14,667 nucleotides of DNA from Dehalococcoidia bacterium (GCA_030689845.1 JAUYHV010000236.1:1-14667); one strand, 5' to 3'. Counted from the first letter of the stretch, positions 7,001 through 14,272 are shown. Notes: generated by a model from the sequence alone, not told the origin. Numbers and translations: made by a program.

Positions 7001-8758
7001 TTACCCCGGGATATTCCACTGGACACGGTTGTCTTTTATCGACACCAGTCCAGATTGGCGTACCGTATCCCATATCCGGTACAGGGTTTTGCCTTTTGCG
7101 GGTTTTAATTTGTATTTCTTTACGGGTACTTCTTCAGTATCTATTCCTATCGAACCCCCGTCATTATATATGTTAATCCACCGAAGCCAGTTGTCATTGT
7201 CCATAAAAGGAAAATCTTCCCTCGCAGCCATGCGGGACTCCTGGCGGAAAATGGCGCTTTTCAACTGGACCTCTGCCGTGAACAGCATATTGTTTACCTC
7301 ATGGACTGTCCTGAGATAATGGGGGTCATAGGCCCCCATAAAGCGAGCATAGTTATTTTTAAGCTCTTCGACAGTCGCAAGAGCCTTTTTCATGCGCGTT
7401 TCGTGCCTGATTACCAGGGTGTTATATGGCGTAAGGGTTTCAAGCAAGGAAAGAATAATATGTTCGGGCTCAGGTCCGTTTTTCCTTTTTAAAGGCTGGA
7501 GCATAGTTTCTCTGAGTTTTACCAACTGTTCCGGGGATGCCTGCGGTTCTCGCCGGTTTTTCAACGCATATTCAGCAGCGGCTTTTCCGGCTTCCCTACC
7601 GGAACTGGCACATGCGGGAAGACCTGAGGCAAAAGACTGCATGGCTGCGGTTTCACCACACACGAACAACCCTTCGAGGGTTGTGTCCATGTTACTTCCG
7701 GCTCTTAACCCGGCTCGTCCGTATGGCGCAGTAAGCATCCACTCGATAGGTTTAATGAACTTTTCATTTTCAACGATGCCGGCCCGTTCGTACATTTTCA
7801 TGGTTAAAGGCAGGACAATCTTCATCTGCCGGACCTGTTCTTTACTAAAATGGGTCATGTCCATGTATATGGGTGTTTTGCCCTGCAAGGCTTCCATGGC
7901 GAAGGCCTGAGCCAGTGTGTTGAGGGGCGCCCTTTCGGCCAACCCGGGATGATAAACAGGCATAAACCTTTCACCACGGGCATTTATCAATTTGCCGCCC
8001 TGCCCCACAAACATATTCATTCCCGGCCCTATATCGTAGCGGGCAGGGAAGGCATTGTAATTAATGTCATTGGCGTCAGCGCCGCTGAGTTTGGCTCCGG
8101 CCCTGAAAGCCATCGCGAAGCCGTCGCCGGTGCAGTCCCGGTGCCCGGGCGACAGCCCTTTATACTGGGTACTTCCCGTCGCCAAAACGGTAGCCCCGGA
8201 TAAAAAAAGGCGCGTTTCACCGGTGAACAAATCGAAACCGATGGCGCCGTTGATTCTTTCTCCCCCCGGGATAAGGTCGGTGATCATGGTTTTATTGACC
8301 TGGGCAACACCCATTTTTTTCGCCGTTTTCGCCATAACTTCCATGAGTTGAATACCCGGGAATTTAATCAGGGGGAACTTGCCCCGGCCCCAGCTGCGGT
8401 CCAGCTTTCCATCGGGGGTTTTTAAGAAGTTTACGCCAAATCCCTCCATCTCGACAATAATCCTGTGTACCTGCTCGAAATGGCGTTGAAGGCGGTCTTG
8501 TTGAACGAGGAAGCCCCGGTGTCGGACTTCGGCAGCAAACCACTCATCCAGGTTATCTTCACCGGGAATGAAGACGAACATCACACCGGCTGCGAAGGCG
8601 CTGCAACCGCTTTTCCCCACGTGTCCTTTGTCTACCTGTACTACATTTGCCCCCGCTTCCCGGGCTTTGATGGCAGCATAAGTGCCGGAGATTCCACCTC
8701 CAATAACAAGGACATCAGTCTTAATTAGCTCTATATTGCCAGGCATGTTTTTCATCAT
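7001..8758 (-). CDS. FAD-dependent oxidoreductase, SdhA/FrdA-AprA-like
   Basis: A 585-residue flavoprotein of the succinate dehydrogenase/fumarate reductase flavoprotein family. The N-terminal dinucleotide fold is VLVIGGGISG (16-25, GxGxxG) with an acidic Asp43 closing the second strand. ATGS (193-196) and LEGLFVCGET (361-370) complete FAD binding, followed by SGREAG (386-391). The C-terminal helical domain carries ESRMAAREDFPFMDNDNW, as in AprA and SdhA. The His used for covalent FAD in SdhA is absent (KSGCSAFAAG, 49-58), so FAD should be non-covalent. No signal peptide and no Fe-S subunit are seen, so it is likely cytoplasmic with an unidentified electron partner. ATG at 8758, 8755 or 8746 are all possible starts; none has a strong ribosome site. 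It heads the unit with the CoA ligase, suggesting it acts on that acid or its thioester. Confidence 0.88.
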   Translation of the reverse strand: MMKNMPGNIELIKTDVLVIGGGISGTYAAIKAREAGANVVQVDKGHVGKSGCSAFAAGVMFVFIPGEDNLDEWFAAEVRHRGFLVQQDRLQRHFEQVHRIIVEMEGFGVNFLKTPDGKLDRSWGRGKFPLIKFPGIQLMEVMAKTAKKMGVAQVNKTMITDLIPGGERINGAIGFDLFTGETRLFLSGATVLATGSTQYKGLSPGHRDCTGDGFAMAFRAGAKLSGADANDINYNAFPARYDIGPGMNMFVGQGGKLINARGERFMPVYHPGLAERAPLNTLAQAFAMEALQGKTPIYMDMTHFSKEQVRQMKIVLPLTMKMYERAGIVENEKFIKPIEWMLTAPYGRAGLRAGSNMDTTLEGLFVCGETAAMQSFASGLPACASSGREAGKAAAEYALKNRREPQASPEQLVKLRETMLQPLKRKNGPEPEHIILSLLETLTPYNTLVIRHETRMKKALATVEELKNNYARFMGAYDPHYLRTVHEVNNMLFTAEVQLKSAIFRQESRMAAREDFPFMDNDNWLRWINIYNDGGSIGIDTEEVPVKKYKLKPAKGKTLYRIWDTVRQSGLVSIKDNRVQWNIPG

Positions 8759-8778
8759 CCGGAATCTATTTTTAAATA

Positions 8779-8816
8779 AGGAGGGTTACTTTTTAATCAG
8801 GAGTACTTTTTCAATC
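8779..8816. repeat. Imperfect tandem repeat in the flavoprotein leader
   Basis: Two near-copies lie head to tail: AGGAGGGTTACTTTTTAATC (8779-8798) and AGGAGTACTTTTTCAATC (8799-8816). They differ by a 2-nt gap and a T/C change near the end. They sit between the candidate -10 at 8827-8832 and the flavoprotein start, a place suited to regulator or RNA-level control. Confidence 0.55.
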
Positions 8817-8826
8817 CCGTCCCAAG

Positions 8827-8838
8827 ATTATAAAGCAA
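8827..8838 (-). promoter_or_regulatory. Candidate -10 region for the flavoprotein-ligase operon
   Basis: On the minus strand TTGCTTTATAAT ends in a consensus TATAAT (8832-8827), about 68 nt upstream of the ATG at 8758. No good -35 is visible at 16-18 nt, so it may need an activator. The same 12-mer occurs at 9065-9076 on the plus strand. Apart from these boxes, the repeat at 8779-8816 and a GGCAATTGCC palindrome (8951-8960), I see no gene in 8759-9125. Confidence 0.4.
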
Positions 8839-9064
8839 AGAATAAGGGATATACCACCCGGGGGTGTTTGGCTATCCCCAAAAGTGCCAGGTCCATGTTT
8901 GTATGTTGAAGCAAACGGGAAATACTTTGCTGCAAGATTGATGCCCGTCAGGCAATTGCCATAACAAAACGCCATTTCCCCGGTAAAGGAAAACGAATAA
9001 ATATGAGGCGGGCTTAGATAAATTGAGCACTACATTTCCCCCAAATTATGATTTATGATAGTGC

Positions 9065-9076
9065 TTGCTTTATAAT
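9065..9076 (+). promoter_or_regulatory. Candidate -10 region for the membrane-anchored protein
   Basis: TTGCTTTATAAT, with TATAAT at 9071-9076, lies 49 nt upstream of the ATG at 9126. It argues against the in-frame ATG at 9048, which would lie upstream of the promoter. The -35 is weak. Confidence 0.4.
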
Positions 9077-9125
9077 TAAAGGCCATCATGAGAAACAGGT
9101 TTTAGTGGGGGATCAGAGCCTTTCA

Positions 9126-9695
9126 ATGAATAAATGGGTTTATTACTACGGGCTGCTCCTGCTAATATTGCTGGGCATAATTCTCCTTCCCCGTCCTTTC
9201 ATAAAGAAGGATGTGGACATCAGTGGCTATCCCGAACTGGATGTTTCATCTTCAAGGCAGCCGGCAATGCAGTCTGGCGGACCAGCGCCTGGGACAACGA
9301 AGTCTCCGAGGCCTACCCCTCAGCCGCCTCCTGCGGTAAACCCAAAGGCGGAAATTGGCGAAATTAACTACCGCGACCCCGTTACAGGGAATTATTTACC
9401 ATTGATTAATAACGGCAGTGTCCCGGTCGACGTTTTTCACCTGAATGCCAGGATAGTCAACACCGGGGATGAAAACGTGCTTTTATTTTATGAGGTAGAA
9501 CAGTCTGACGGGACCCGTCTCCTCCCTTTGGGAGCGGAGGAATGGCTTCTGAAACCCGGGGAAGTAGTGTATTTGTTCAAGCAGGGGGCCAACCTCAAAC
9601 CGGCAGGGAAAAAGACCAGTCTGGCCTTTCGCCTCCTGGAAAAAAACACCGATAAGATGCTGTTCCAAAAAGAGCTATCAATCACTTCAAGATAA
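9126..9695 (+). CDS. Membrane-anchored extracytoplasmic protein of unknown function
   Basis: I do not recognise a family. The frame is open from 9048, but I place the start at ATG 9126 (189 residues) because the membrane segment then lies at the N-terminus and the candidate promoter at 9065-9076 lies upstream. The ribosome site is poor (GGGGGA about 15 nt upstream), so this start is uncertain. Residues 5-22 form one hydrophobic helix with no lipobox Cys, an uncleaved anchor. Residues about 40-73 are a Pro/Ser/Thr linker (SPRPTPQPPP), similar in style to the linkers of the binding lipoproteins. Residues about 76-189 look beta-rich (NGSVPVDVFHLNARIVNTGDENVLLFYEV), perhaps an immunoglobulin-like sandwich. 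The likely topology is cytoplasmic N-terminus with the domain outside. It is divergent from the flavoprotein operon and convergent with the HAD gene. Confidence 0.75.
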   Translation: MNKWVYYYGLLLLILLGIILLPRPFIKKDVDISGYPELDVSSSRQPAMQSGGPAPGTTKSPRPTPQPPPAVNPKAEIGEINYRDPVTGNYLPLINNGSVPVDVFHLNARIVNTGDENVLLFYEVEQSDGTRLLPLGAEEWLLKPGEVVYLFKQGANLKPAGKKTSLAFRLLEKNTDKMLFQKELSITSR

Positions 9696-9724
9696 AGGAC
9701 GGGTGTGGCGGAACAGGTTGGGGT

Positions 9725-10378
9725 TTAACTGGAAGATAAGATCGTCATCAGTTCCCATAAACTTGAAATAAAATAGTCAGGTTTCTGCTTTTCCAGGCGC
9801 CACCGGGGATGATAACTCTTATCACGCACGATTGCCGCCGTCATTACCCCGGCAGCTTTTCCGGCAATAATGTCTTCTTCCATATCGCCAATAAATATGG
9901 CTTCAGAGGATTTTATTCCAAGCTTGTTTACGGTGGCAATAACGGGTTTTGGCGAGGGTTTTTGCTCGCTGCAGTCCTCCTGCCCGGTTATTACGTCGAA
10001 ATAAGACGTTATTTCGAATTTACTGAGATGCTCCGCTAAAAAAAGCCGGGGAATATTTGAAGCTATACCCATGAGTATCCCCTTCTTTTGAAGCTCTCTC
10101 AATACTTCTTTAACTTCCGGAAAGATATCTACTTTTTGCGCAAAGCGGGGGTAATACTCCCTGAATTTGCAATCAACATCTATGACACGGTCGGGGGGAA
10201 TGCCGTTAGATGTATGGAATTTCTGGATGGGCAGCTTGAACTTTGCTTTGAAAGCTTCAAGGGTGTTAACGCCTTCAATGCCAAAACTTTCGTAAGCCAT
10301 GGCATTCGCCCTCCACACCGCTTCGATATCATCTAAAATAGTACCGCTGGCATCGAAGATCATCGCTTTAAAAGACAT
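9725..10378 (-). CDS. HAD-superfamily hydrolase with variant motif I (DASGT)
   Basis: A 217-residue cytoplasmic HAD-like protein with an alpha-helical cap (about residues 15-85). Nucleophile Asp9 lies in FDASGT (8-13). Motif II Ser107 is in GIASN, motif III Lys140 in KPSPKP, and motif IV is GDMEED (164-169). Loops II-IV look like those of beta-phosphoglucomutase/phosphoglycolate-type phosphatases. In those phosphatases, however, the residue two after the nucleophile is the general-acid Asp; here it is Ser11. Phosphonatases and haloacid dehalogenases also lack that Asp (Ala or Tyr there), so the reaction may not be simple phosphate-ester hydrolysis. The start ATG at 10378 has a weak AGAAAG site. 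It is convergent with the preceding plus-strand gene, and the 29 nt between them shows no obvious terminator hairpin. The substrate is unknown. Confidence 0.85.
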   Translation of the reverse strand: MSFKAMIFDASGTILDDIEAVWRANAMAYESFGIEGVNTLEAFKAKFKLPIQKFHTSNGIPPDRVIDVDCKFREYYPRFAQKVDIFPEVKEVLRELQKKGILMGIASNIPRLFLAEHLSKFEITSYFDVITGQEDCSEQKPSPKPVIATVNKLGIKSSEAIFIGDMEEDIIAGKAAGVMTAAIVRDKSYHPRWRLEKQKPDYFISSLWELMTILSSS

Positions 10379-10539
10379 ACATATTTCTTTCTATCAAATA
10401 ATAAAAAATAAGCGATAGGGAGTAATTTTCCAGGTGTTCGAGGAAAAACTCTTGATCTTATGCAATTTTAATCCAACAGCATGAACATAAAAAGATGTAC
10501 ATAATAATTGTGCGGACGTTCACAAAAAGTAGACTATGT

Positions 10540-10553
10540 GATTGATTTCAATC
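10540..10553. promoter_or_regulatory. 14-bp palindrome in the 10379-10677 gap
   Basis: GATTGA-TT-TCAATC is a perfect dyad with a 2-nt centre, a plausible regulator site. The rest of the 299-nt gap is AT-rich with no convincing gene. It holds the upstream region of the HAD gene and the tail of the four-cysteine gene. Confidence 0.3.
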
Positions 10554-10602
10554 GTTTCGTTAGTTTTTCGGGATTACATAAAGATGCTCGCGGACCATTA
10601 GT

Positions 10603-10623
10603 GGGAATATAGTTAAATATCCC
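10603..10623 (-). terminator. Hairpin downstream of the four-cysteine gene
   Basis: GGGAATAT (10603-10610) pairs with ATATCCC (10617-10623) with one bulge and a 6-nt loop, 55 nt past the stop of the gene at 10678. No U-run follows on the minus strand, so termination is only a possibility. Confidence 0.3.
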
Positions 10624-10677
10624 GGTGGTTTCAATTCGAGAAAACTTGCGTATATTCACAGATTGGTATTCTACGGC

Positions 10678-11049
10678 TCAAATATCGAAACGCAAATTAA
10701 CGGAAGCGGCAGCTCTTTTTACCCGGTCTTTCTGCCTGGAGATTTGTCGCCGAATAATTATTTCATTAGAGGGTGGCTGACTAACTTCTTTACCTTTAAG
10801 TTGATTGTTTATGTTTATAATGGAGTTCAACAGGTCAACGGTGAAATAATTGCTGCGTTCAATTTTTTTTAGCCGGGTGATTTTCTTCTGCTTTTTTACC
10901 CATTCGGGAGTGCTCCTGAGGCGGCAAACCGGTTCGTCGGGGAACCAGATACTATTGTCAGCGTTCATATCCTTCGGGCACAGAGGCGCCGTACAGGTAA
11001 GGTAAAAATGGCAGTTAATTTCTTTGTGCAATAAGTTGAGCTGTGTCAT
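10678..11049 (-). CDS. Small four-cysteine hypothetical protein
   Basis: I cannot name a family. I choose the ATG at 11049 (123 residues); an in-frame TTG at 11088 would add 13 residues, and neither has a good ribosome site. Counting from the ATG, cysteines fall at 13, 19, 24 and 42 (C-x5-C-x4-C-x17-C), followed by a basic region (VKKQKKITRLKKIER) and YFTVDLL. The segment CPKDMNADNSIWFPDEPVC resembles short Cys-rich proteins with a W-[FY]-P-D-E-x-[IV]-C motif that I recall from anaerobic Firmicutes but cannot name. The cysteines could bind a metal or iron-sulfur cluster. The basic C-terminal half suggests nucleic-acid contact, an inference only. It is divergent from the hemerythrin-like gene across 142 nt. 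Confidence 0.6.
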   Translation of the reverse strand: MTQLNLLHKEINCHFYLTCTAPLCPKDMNADNSIWFPDEPVCRLRSTPEWVKKQKKITRLKKIERSNYFTVDLLNSIININNQLKGKEVSQPPSNEIIIRRQISRQKDRVKRAAASVNLRFDI

Positions 11050-11151
11050 TTTAAAAATCTTTTTAACACTTAAACCGTTGTTTTGCAACCATAAAATTAA
11101 AAATTATATAGGTTACTTTTGTTCCATTGTTCCTGTGACATTGACTTTGCC

Positions 11152-11160
11152 TGATATAAT
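11152..11160 (+). promoter_or_regulatory. Extended -10 promoter for the hemerythrin-like gene
   Basis: TGATATAAT is an exact extended -10 (TG-n-TATAAT). No matching -35 lies at 16-18 nt, which extended -10 promoters tolerate. Transcription would begin near 11167, which favours ATG 11192 over the in-frame ATG at 11159. Confidence 0.5.
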
Positions 11161-11191
11161 GCTTGTGAGTAGACCGGTAAAAAGCGAGGCA

Positions 11192-11680
11192 ATGGACTAT
11201 CTATCACCGTTAAAAATAGGGCACCAGGCGGGACAACGCGAGCTTAAGCTCCTTTCCCGGGTTGCTGATACTATTGAAGAGTCCAGTGACCATGAGCAAA
11301 TTATAGCCAACCTGGAGGAGGTGATGCAATTCTTCAATAAGGAATTGTATATCCACTTCAGGCAGGAAGAAATAGCCCTTTTCCCGGCTCTCATCAGCGT
11401 TATAGGGAGAGAAGGTGTTGTGTCAGCCATGCTGGGAGAACACCAATCTATATGGAAGGCCATAGACCTTCTCAGTGAACAAATTGATGATTTTAAGACC
11501 GCTACGGGTAAAAATAAAAATACGATTCAGTCAATTAAGATGTTGTCCCGCCATATTGTGGGACTATTGGGAGCTCACATAGAAAAAGAGGACACCATGC
11601 TGCTGCCTCTCTCAGAGGAAGTATTGCCTCCCGGGGTGTTACAGGCAGTTGGAGAGCAAATAGAATCATTAGAACCTTAA
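11192..11680 (+). CDS. Hemerythrin-like HHE-domain protein
   Basis: A predicted four-helix-bundle, di-iron-binding cytoplasmic protein of 162 residues. I use ATG 11192, with GCGAGG very close upstream; the frame is open further upstream but the extended -10 at 11152-11160 would exclude earlier starts. Candidate metal ligands are His11 (GHQAGQREL), His55/Glu59 in HFRQEEIALFPAL, His84 in GEHQSIW, His121, and His129/Glu133 in HIEKEDTMLLPL. The two H-x3-E-x5-P helices are typical of HHE domains. In anaerobes such proteins sense or scavenge O2 or NO, or act in iron-sulfur repair; which applies here is not shown. It appears to be a single-gene transcript, divergent from the four-cysteine gene. The call is sound at family level. 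Confidence 0.87.
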   Translation: MDYLSPLKIGHQAGQRELKLLSRVADTIEESSDHEQIIANLEEVMQFFNKELYIHFRQEEIALFPALISVIGREGVVSAMLGEHQSIWKAIDLLSEQIDDFKTATGKNKNTIQSIKMLSRHIVGLLGAHIEKEDTMLLPLSEEVLPPGVLQAVGEQIESLEP

Positions 11681-11885
11681 ACCTGGATTTCCCGCATATT
11701 TAAAAGGCCGGCGCATTTTCCTGTGGGTTTAAAAAACGATGACCCGGCAAAAAAATACCATGACCAGTATTTATTTTGGGGACGGTTACCTGCTTTCTTA
11801 CAATTGTAACTGCTCTTAAGCGGTTTCACCACTGTAATCAAATTTCTTAAAAATTCTCTGCCTTCCATTTTCCTTGTCCGTGGGG

Positions 11886-11921
11886 ATATGCCTTATCCTG
11901 CTCAAAGCAAAGGATGGCATA
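11886..11921 (+). promoter_or_regulatory. Hairpin and dyad in the leader of the Mo/W enzyme gene
   Basis: TATGCC (11887-11892) pairs with GGCATA (11916-11921), and ATCCT (11895-11899) with AGGAT (11911-11915), with a 2-nt bulge and an 11-nt loop. A second small dyad, TACTG-CTTTT-CAGTA, lies at 11967-11981. The 387-nt gap 11681-12067 holds these, the tail of the hemerythrin-like gene and the AAGGAG site at 12055-12060. I see no known riboswitch core and no convincing gene in it. Confidence 0.35.
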
Positions 11922-12067
11922 CGCGATTGCCGTTTTTAACCAAGGGGCTCGTCCGAATTTTGTATATACTGCTTTTCAGTACAACTCCATATCAATTATT
12001 AATGAAGCTTGTTAAAATATGTTGAGATATTACCGGCTTATCCAAAAATGCTGAAAGGAGCGAGATC

Positions 12068-14272
12068 ATGTCTGAGGAGGTAAAGAAAGCAGTTTGCGTT
12101 TGGTGCAAGGGTGAGTGTGGAGTGCTGGTTCATGTAAAGGACGGCAGGTTGATAAAAGCGGTGGAAGACCCGGATTGGCCAAGGAAAGTCTATCCAAGGA
12201 CCAGGGCGTGCCCCAGGCTAAAGGCAGCAAAGGAATGGTTCTATCACCCGGAACGGGTTAATTTTCCCCTGAAAAGAGCCGCGGAAAGAGGAGAGAACAA
12301 GTGGCAAAGGATGTCATGGACCGAGGCGTTTGACGAGATAGCTGAAAGGATTCAAAAAATAAAAGATGCATTCGGTGGAGAAGCTATTGTTCACACCCAG
12401 GGGACAAGCTACAGGGAGGAATACCCTTTGAGAGCCCGTTTTTTTTCTCAGTTGGGAGGCTCTCCGACTTATGCGGGTGCAAGTAATATTTGCTTTATGC
12501 CCAGGAGTACGATGGCCAATGCCATAGTCGGGATGTTCTCTCATTATTCGGTTGGGCCAAAAAGCAAATGCATTGTACTTCTGGGGGCAGAACCCTTGAA
12601 CGCCCGCCCTATAAATGCTCAAGTCATTCGGGATGCCAAAAAGAGGGGAACGAAACTTATAGTTATAGATCCCCGGTTTACGCGCTCTGCCTCACTCGCC
12701 GATACCTGGCTGCAATTAAGGCCGGGTACTGACTGCGCCCTGCTGCTTGGAATGATATATGTAATCATTGAAGAAGGACTTTACGACAAGGATTTCGTTG
12801 AAAAATGGTGTCATGGTTTCGACCAGTTACGGAAACATGTCAAACGATACACACCGGAAGAAGTGGAGAAAATAACGCTGGTCTCCAGCGAGAAGTTAAG
12901 GGAAGCCGCCCGCATATACGCTGGCAACCGTCCTGGGGCCATACTTGAGGGAGTGGCCACCGAGCAGTCACAAAATGCCGGGGAGATTCTTCAAGCCCGG
13001 TGGATACTGGCCGGGCTCACAGGAAATATTGACGTTGAGGGAGGGGAGGAACTCACAGGTCCCCATCCAACCATCATCAGTTGCAGGGAAGTTGAGCCCG
13101 GGATAAGGTTTTCACCCGAGCAGCAGGGGAAGCAAATAGCGTCGGACAGGTTCAGACTTCTTAGCTGGCAGGGACAAAGGATAATTACGGAGAATATGAA
13201 AAAGGTGTGGGGTAAAACCACGGGCGTACCTTCTGTTTCACACGGTCCTTCAATGTACCGTACCATACTTACCGGGAAGCCTTACCCTATCAGGGGAGTA
13301 ATCACCATGGCCAGCAATCCCATGGTAACCCAGCCTGACACCAAGTTAATATATAAAGCACTAAAGAGCCTGGACCTTTATGTGGTCAAAGATTTCTGGA
13401 TGACTCCGAGCGCTCAATTGGCTGACTATGTTCTTCCCTCGTCCAGCTGGCTGGAGAGGCCGATACTCTGGGATTTTTGCGGCTACGACCGTTACATGGT
13501 TTCCGGCGAGGCTGCAGTGCCGCAAACGGTACCCGGAGAATATGAACATAAAACAGACTTTGATTTCTGGCGGGAGTTAGGGTTAAGGCTGGGACAGGGA
13601 GATTACTGGCCATGGAAAGACCTGGAAGAATATTATGATGCCCGCCTGGCTCCAACAGGTCTTAAACATAAGGAGTATGTTTACACGGTGCGCTGCGAGC
13701 ACAAAAAACCCGGTTATAAAAAATATGAAAGGACAGGATTTGCTACGCCCACCGGGAAGGTTGAGCTATATTCAACGGTACTTGAAAAACTGGACTATCC
13801 ACCCTTACCCAGTTTTAAAGAACCCACCGAAAGCAAGGTAAGCAACCCCGATTTAGCCAGGGAATACCCCTTAACGCTGATCACAGGTGGTAGAACACGG
13901 GAATTTTACCATTCCGAATGGCGGCAAATTGACTCTGTGCGCAGTAGGCATCCCGATCCACTACTCCAGATTCATCCGGAGACGGCTGCGGCGCTGGATA
14001 TCAGCGAAGGTGATTGGGTCTGGATTGAAACAAGGAGGGGCAGGGTCCGGCAAAAAGCCACGCTTTTTGATGGAATGGATCCAAGTATTGTGCATGCCGA
14101 GCACGGGTGGTGGTTGCCGGAATTACCCGGAGAGGAACCCTGGTTGCATGGGGTTTGGGAAGTAAATATTAACGTGGTCATCGATGACAACCCTGATATC
14201 TGTAACAGTATAACCGGCGCCTGGCCGCTGAAGACGGCTTTGTGTAAAGTTTACAAGGTCAAGAAATATTGA
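12068..14272 (+). CDS. Molybdopterin (Mo/W) oxidoreductase, acetylene hydratase-like
   Basis: A 734-residue catalytic subunit of the DMSO-reductase superfamily. The ATG follows AAGGAG by 7 nt. An N-terminal [4Fe-4S] site uses Cys10, Cys13, Cys17 and Cys48, and Arg50 sits where a Lys often bridges cluster and pterin. The pterin domains include LIVIDPRFTRSASLADTWLQLRPGTD and the C-terminal dinucleotide-binding domain (about 615-734, NPDICNSITGAWPLKTALCKVYKV). Cys142 (NICFMPRS) aligns with the tungsten-ligand Cys141 of Pelobacter acetylene hydratase, which this protein resembles along its length. However, the catalytic Asp13 of that enzyme corresponds to Lys14 here, so acetylene hydration is doubtful. 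There is no Tat signal, so it should be cytoplasmic. No Fe-S or membrane partner subunit adjoins it. Family is firm; the reaction is unknown (redox, hydroxyl transfer or hydration). Confidence 0.92.
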   Translation: MSEEVKKAVCVWCKGECGVLVHVKDGRLIKAVEDPDWPRKVYPRTRACPRLKAAKEWFYHPERVNFPLKRAAERGENKWQRMSWTEAFDEIAERIQKIKDAFGGEAIVHTQGTSYREEYPLRARFFSQLGGSPTYAGASNICFMPRSTMANAIVGMFSHYSVGPKSKCIVLLGAEPLNARPINAQVIRDAKKRGTKLIVIDPRFTRSASLADTWLQLRPGTDCALLLGMIYVIIEEGLYDKDFVEKWCHGFDQLRKHVKRYTPEEVEKITLVSSEKLREAARIYAGNRPGAILEGVATEQSQNAGEILQARWILAGLTGNIDVEGGEELTGPHPTIISCREVEPGIRFSPEQQGKQIASDRFRLLSWQGQRIITENMKKVWGKTTGVPSVSHGPSMYRTILTGKPYPIRGVITMASNPMVTQPDTKLIYKALKSLDLYVVKDFWMTPSAQLADYVLPSSSWLERPILWDFCGYDRYMVSGEAAVPQTVPGEYEHKTDFDFWRELGLRLGQGDYWPWKDLEEYYDARLAPTGLKHKEYVYTVRCEHKKPGYKKYERTGFATPTGKVELYSTVLEKLDYPPLPSFKEPTESKVSNPDLAREYPLTLITGGRTREFYHSEWRQIDSVRSRHPDPLLQIHPETAAALDISEGDWVWIETRRGRVRQKATLFDGMDPSIVHAEHGWWLPELPGEEPWLHGVWEVNINVVIDDNPDICNSITGAWPLKTALCKVYKVKKY

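Noticed and set aside
8890..8915. Possible sigma-54 promoter (TGGCAC on the minus strand)
   Set aside because: The GC of the -12 element is not at the required spacing.
9048..9125. Upstream extension of the membrane-anchored protein to ATG 9048
   Set aside because: It would lie across the candidate -10 region and put a polar stretch before the membrane helix; no ribosome site precedes it.
11677..11868. Minus-strand 63-residue frame after the hemerythrin-like gene
   Set aside because: No convincing ribosome site or family pattern; a chance frame in the intergenic region.
12068..14272. Calling the Mo/W enzyme a true acetylene hydratase
   Set aside because: The catalytic Asp next to the second cluster cysteine is Lys here, so only the family relationship is supported.
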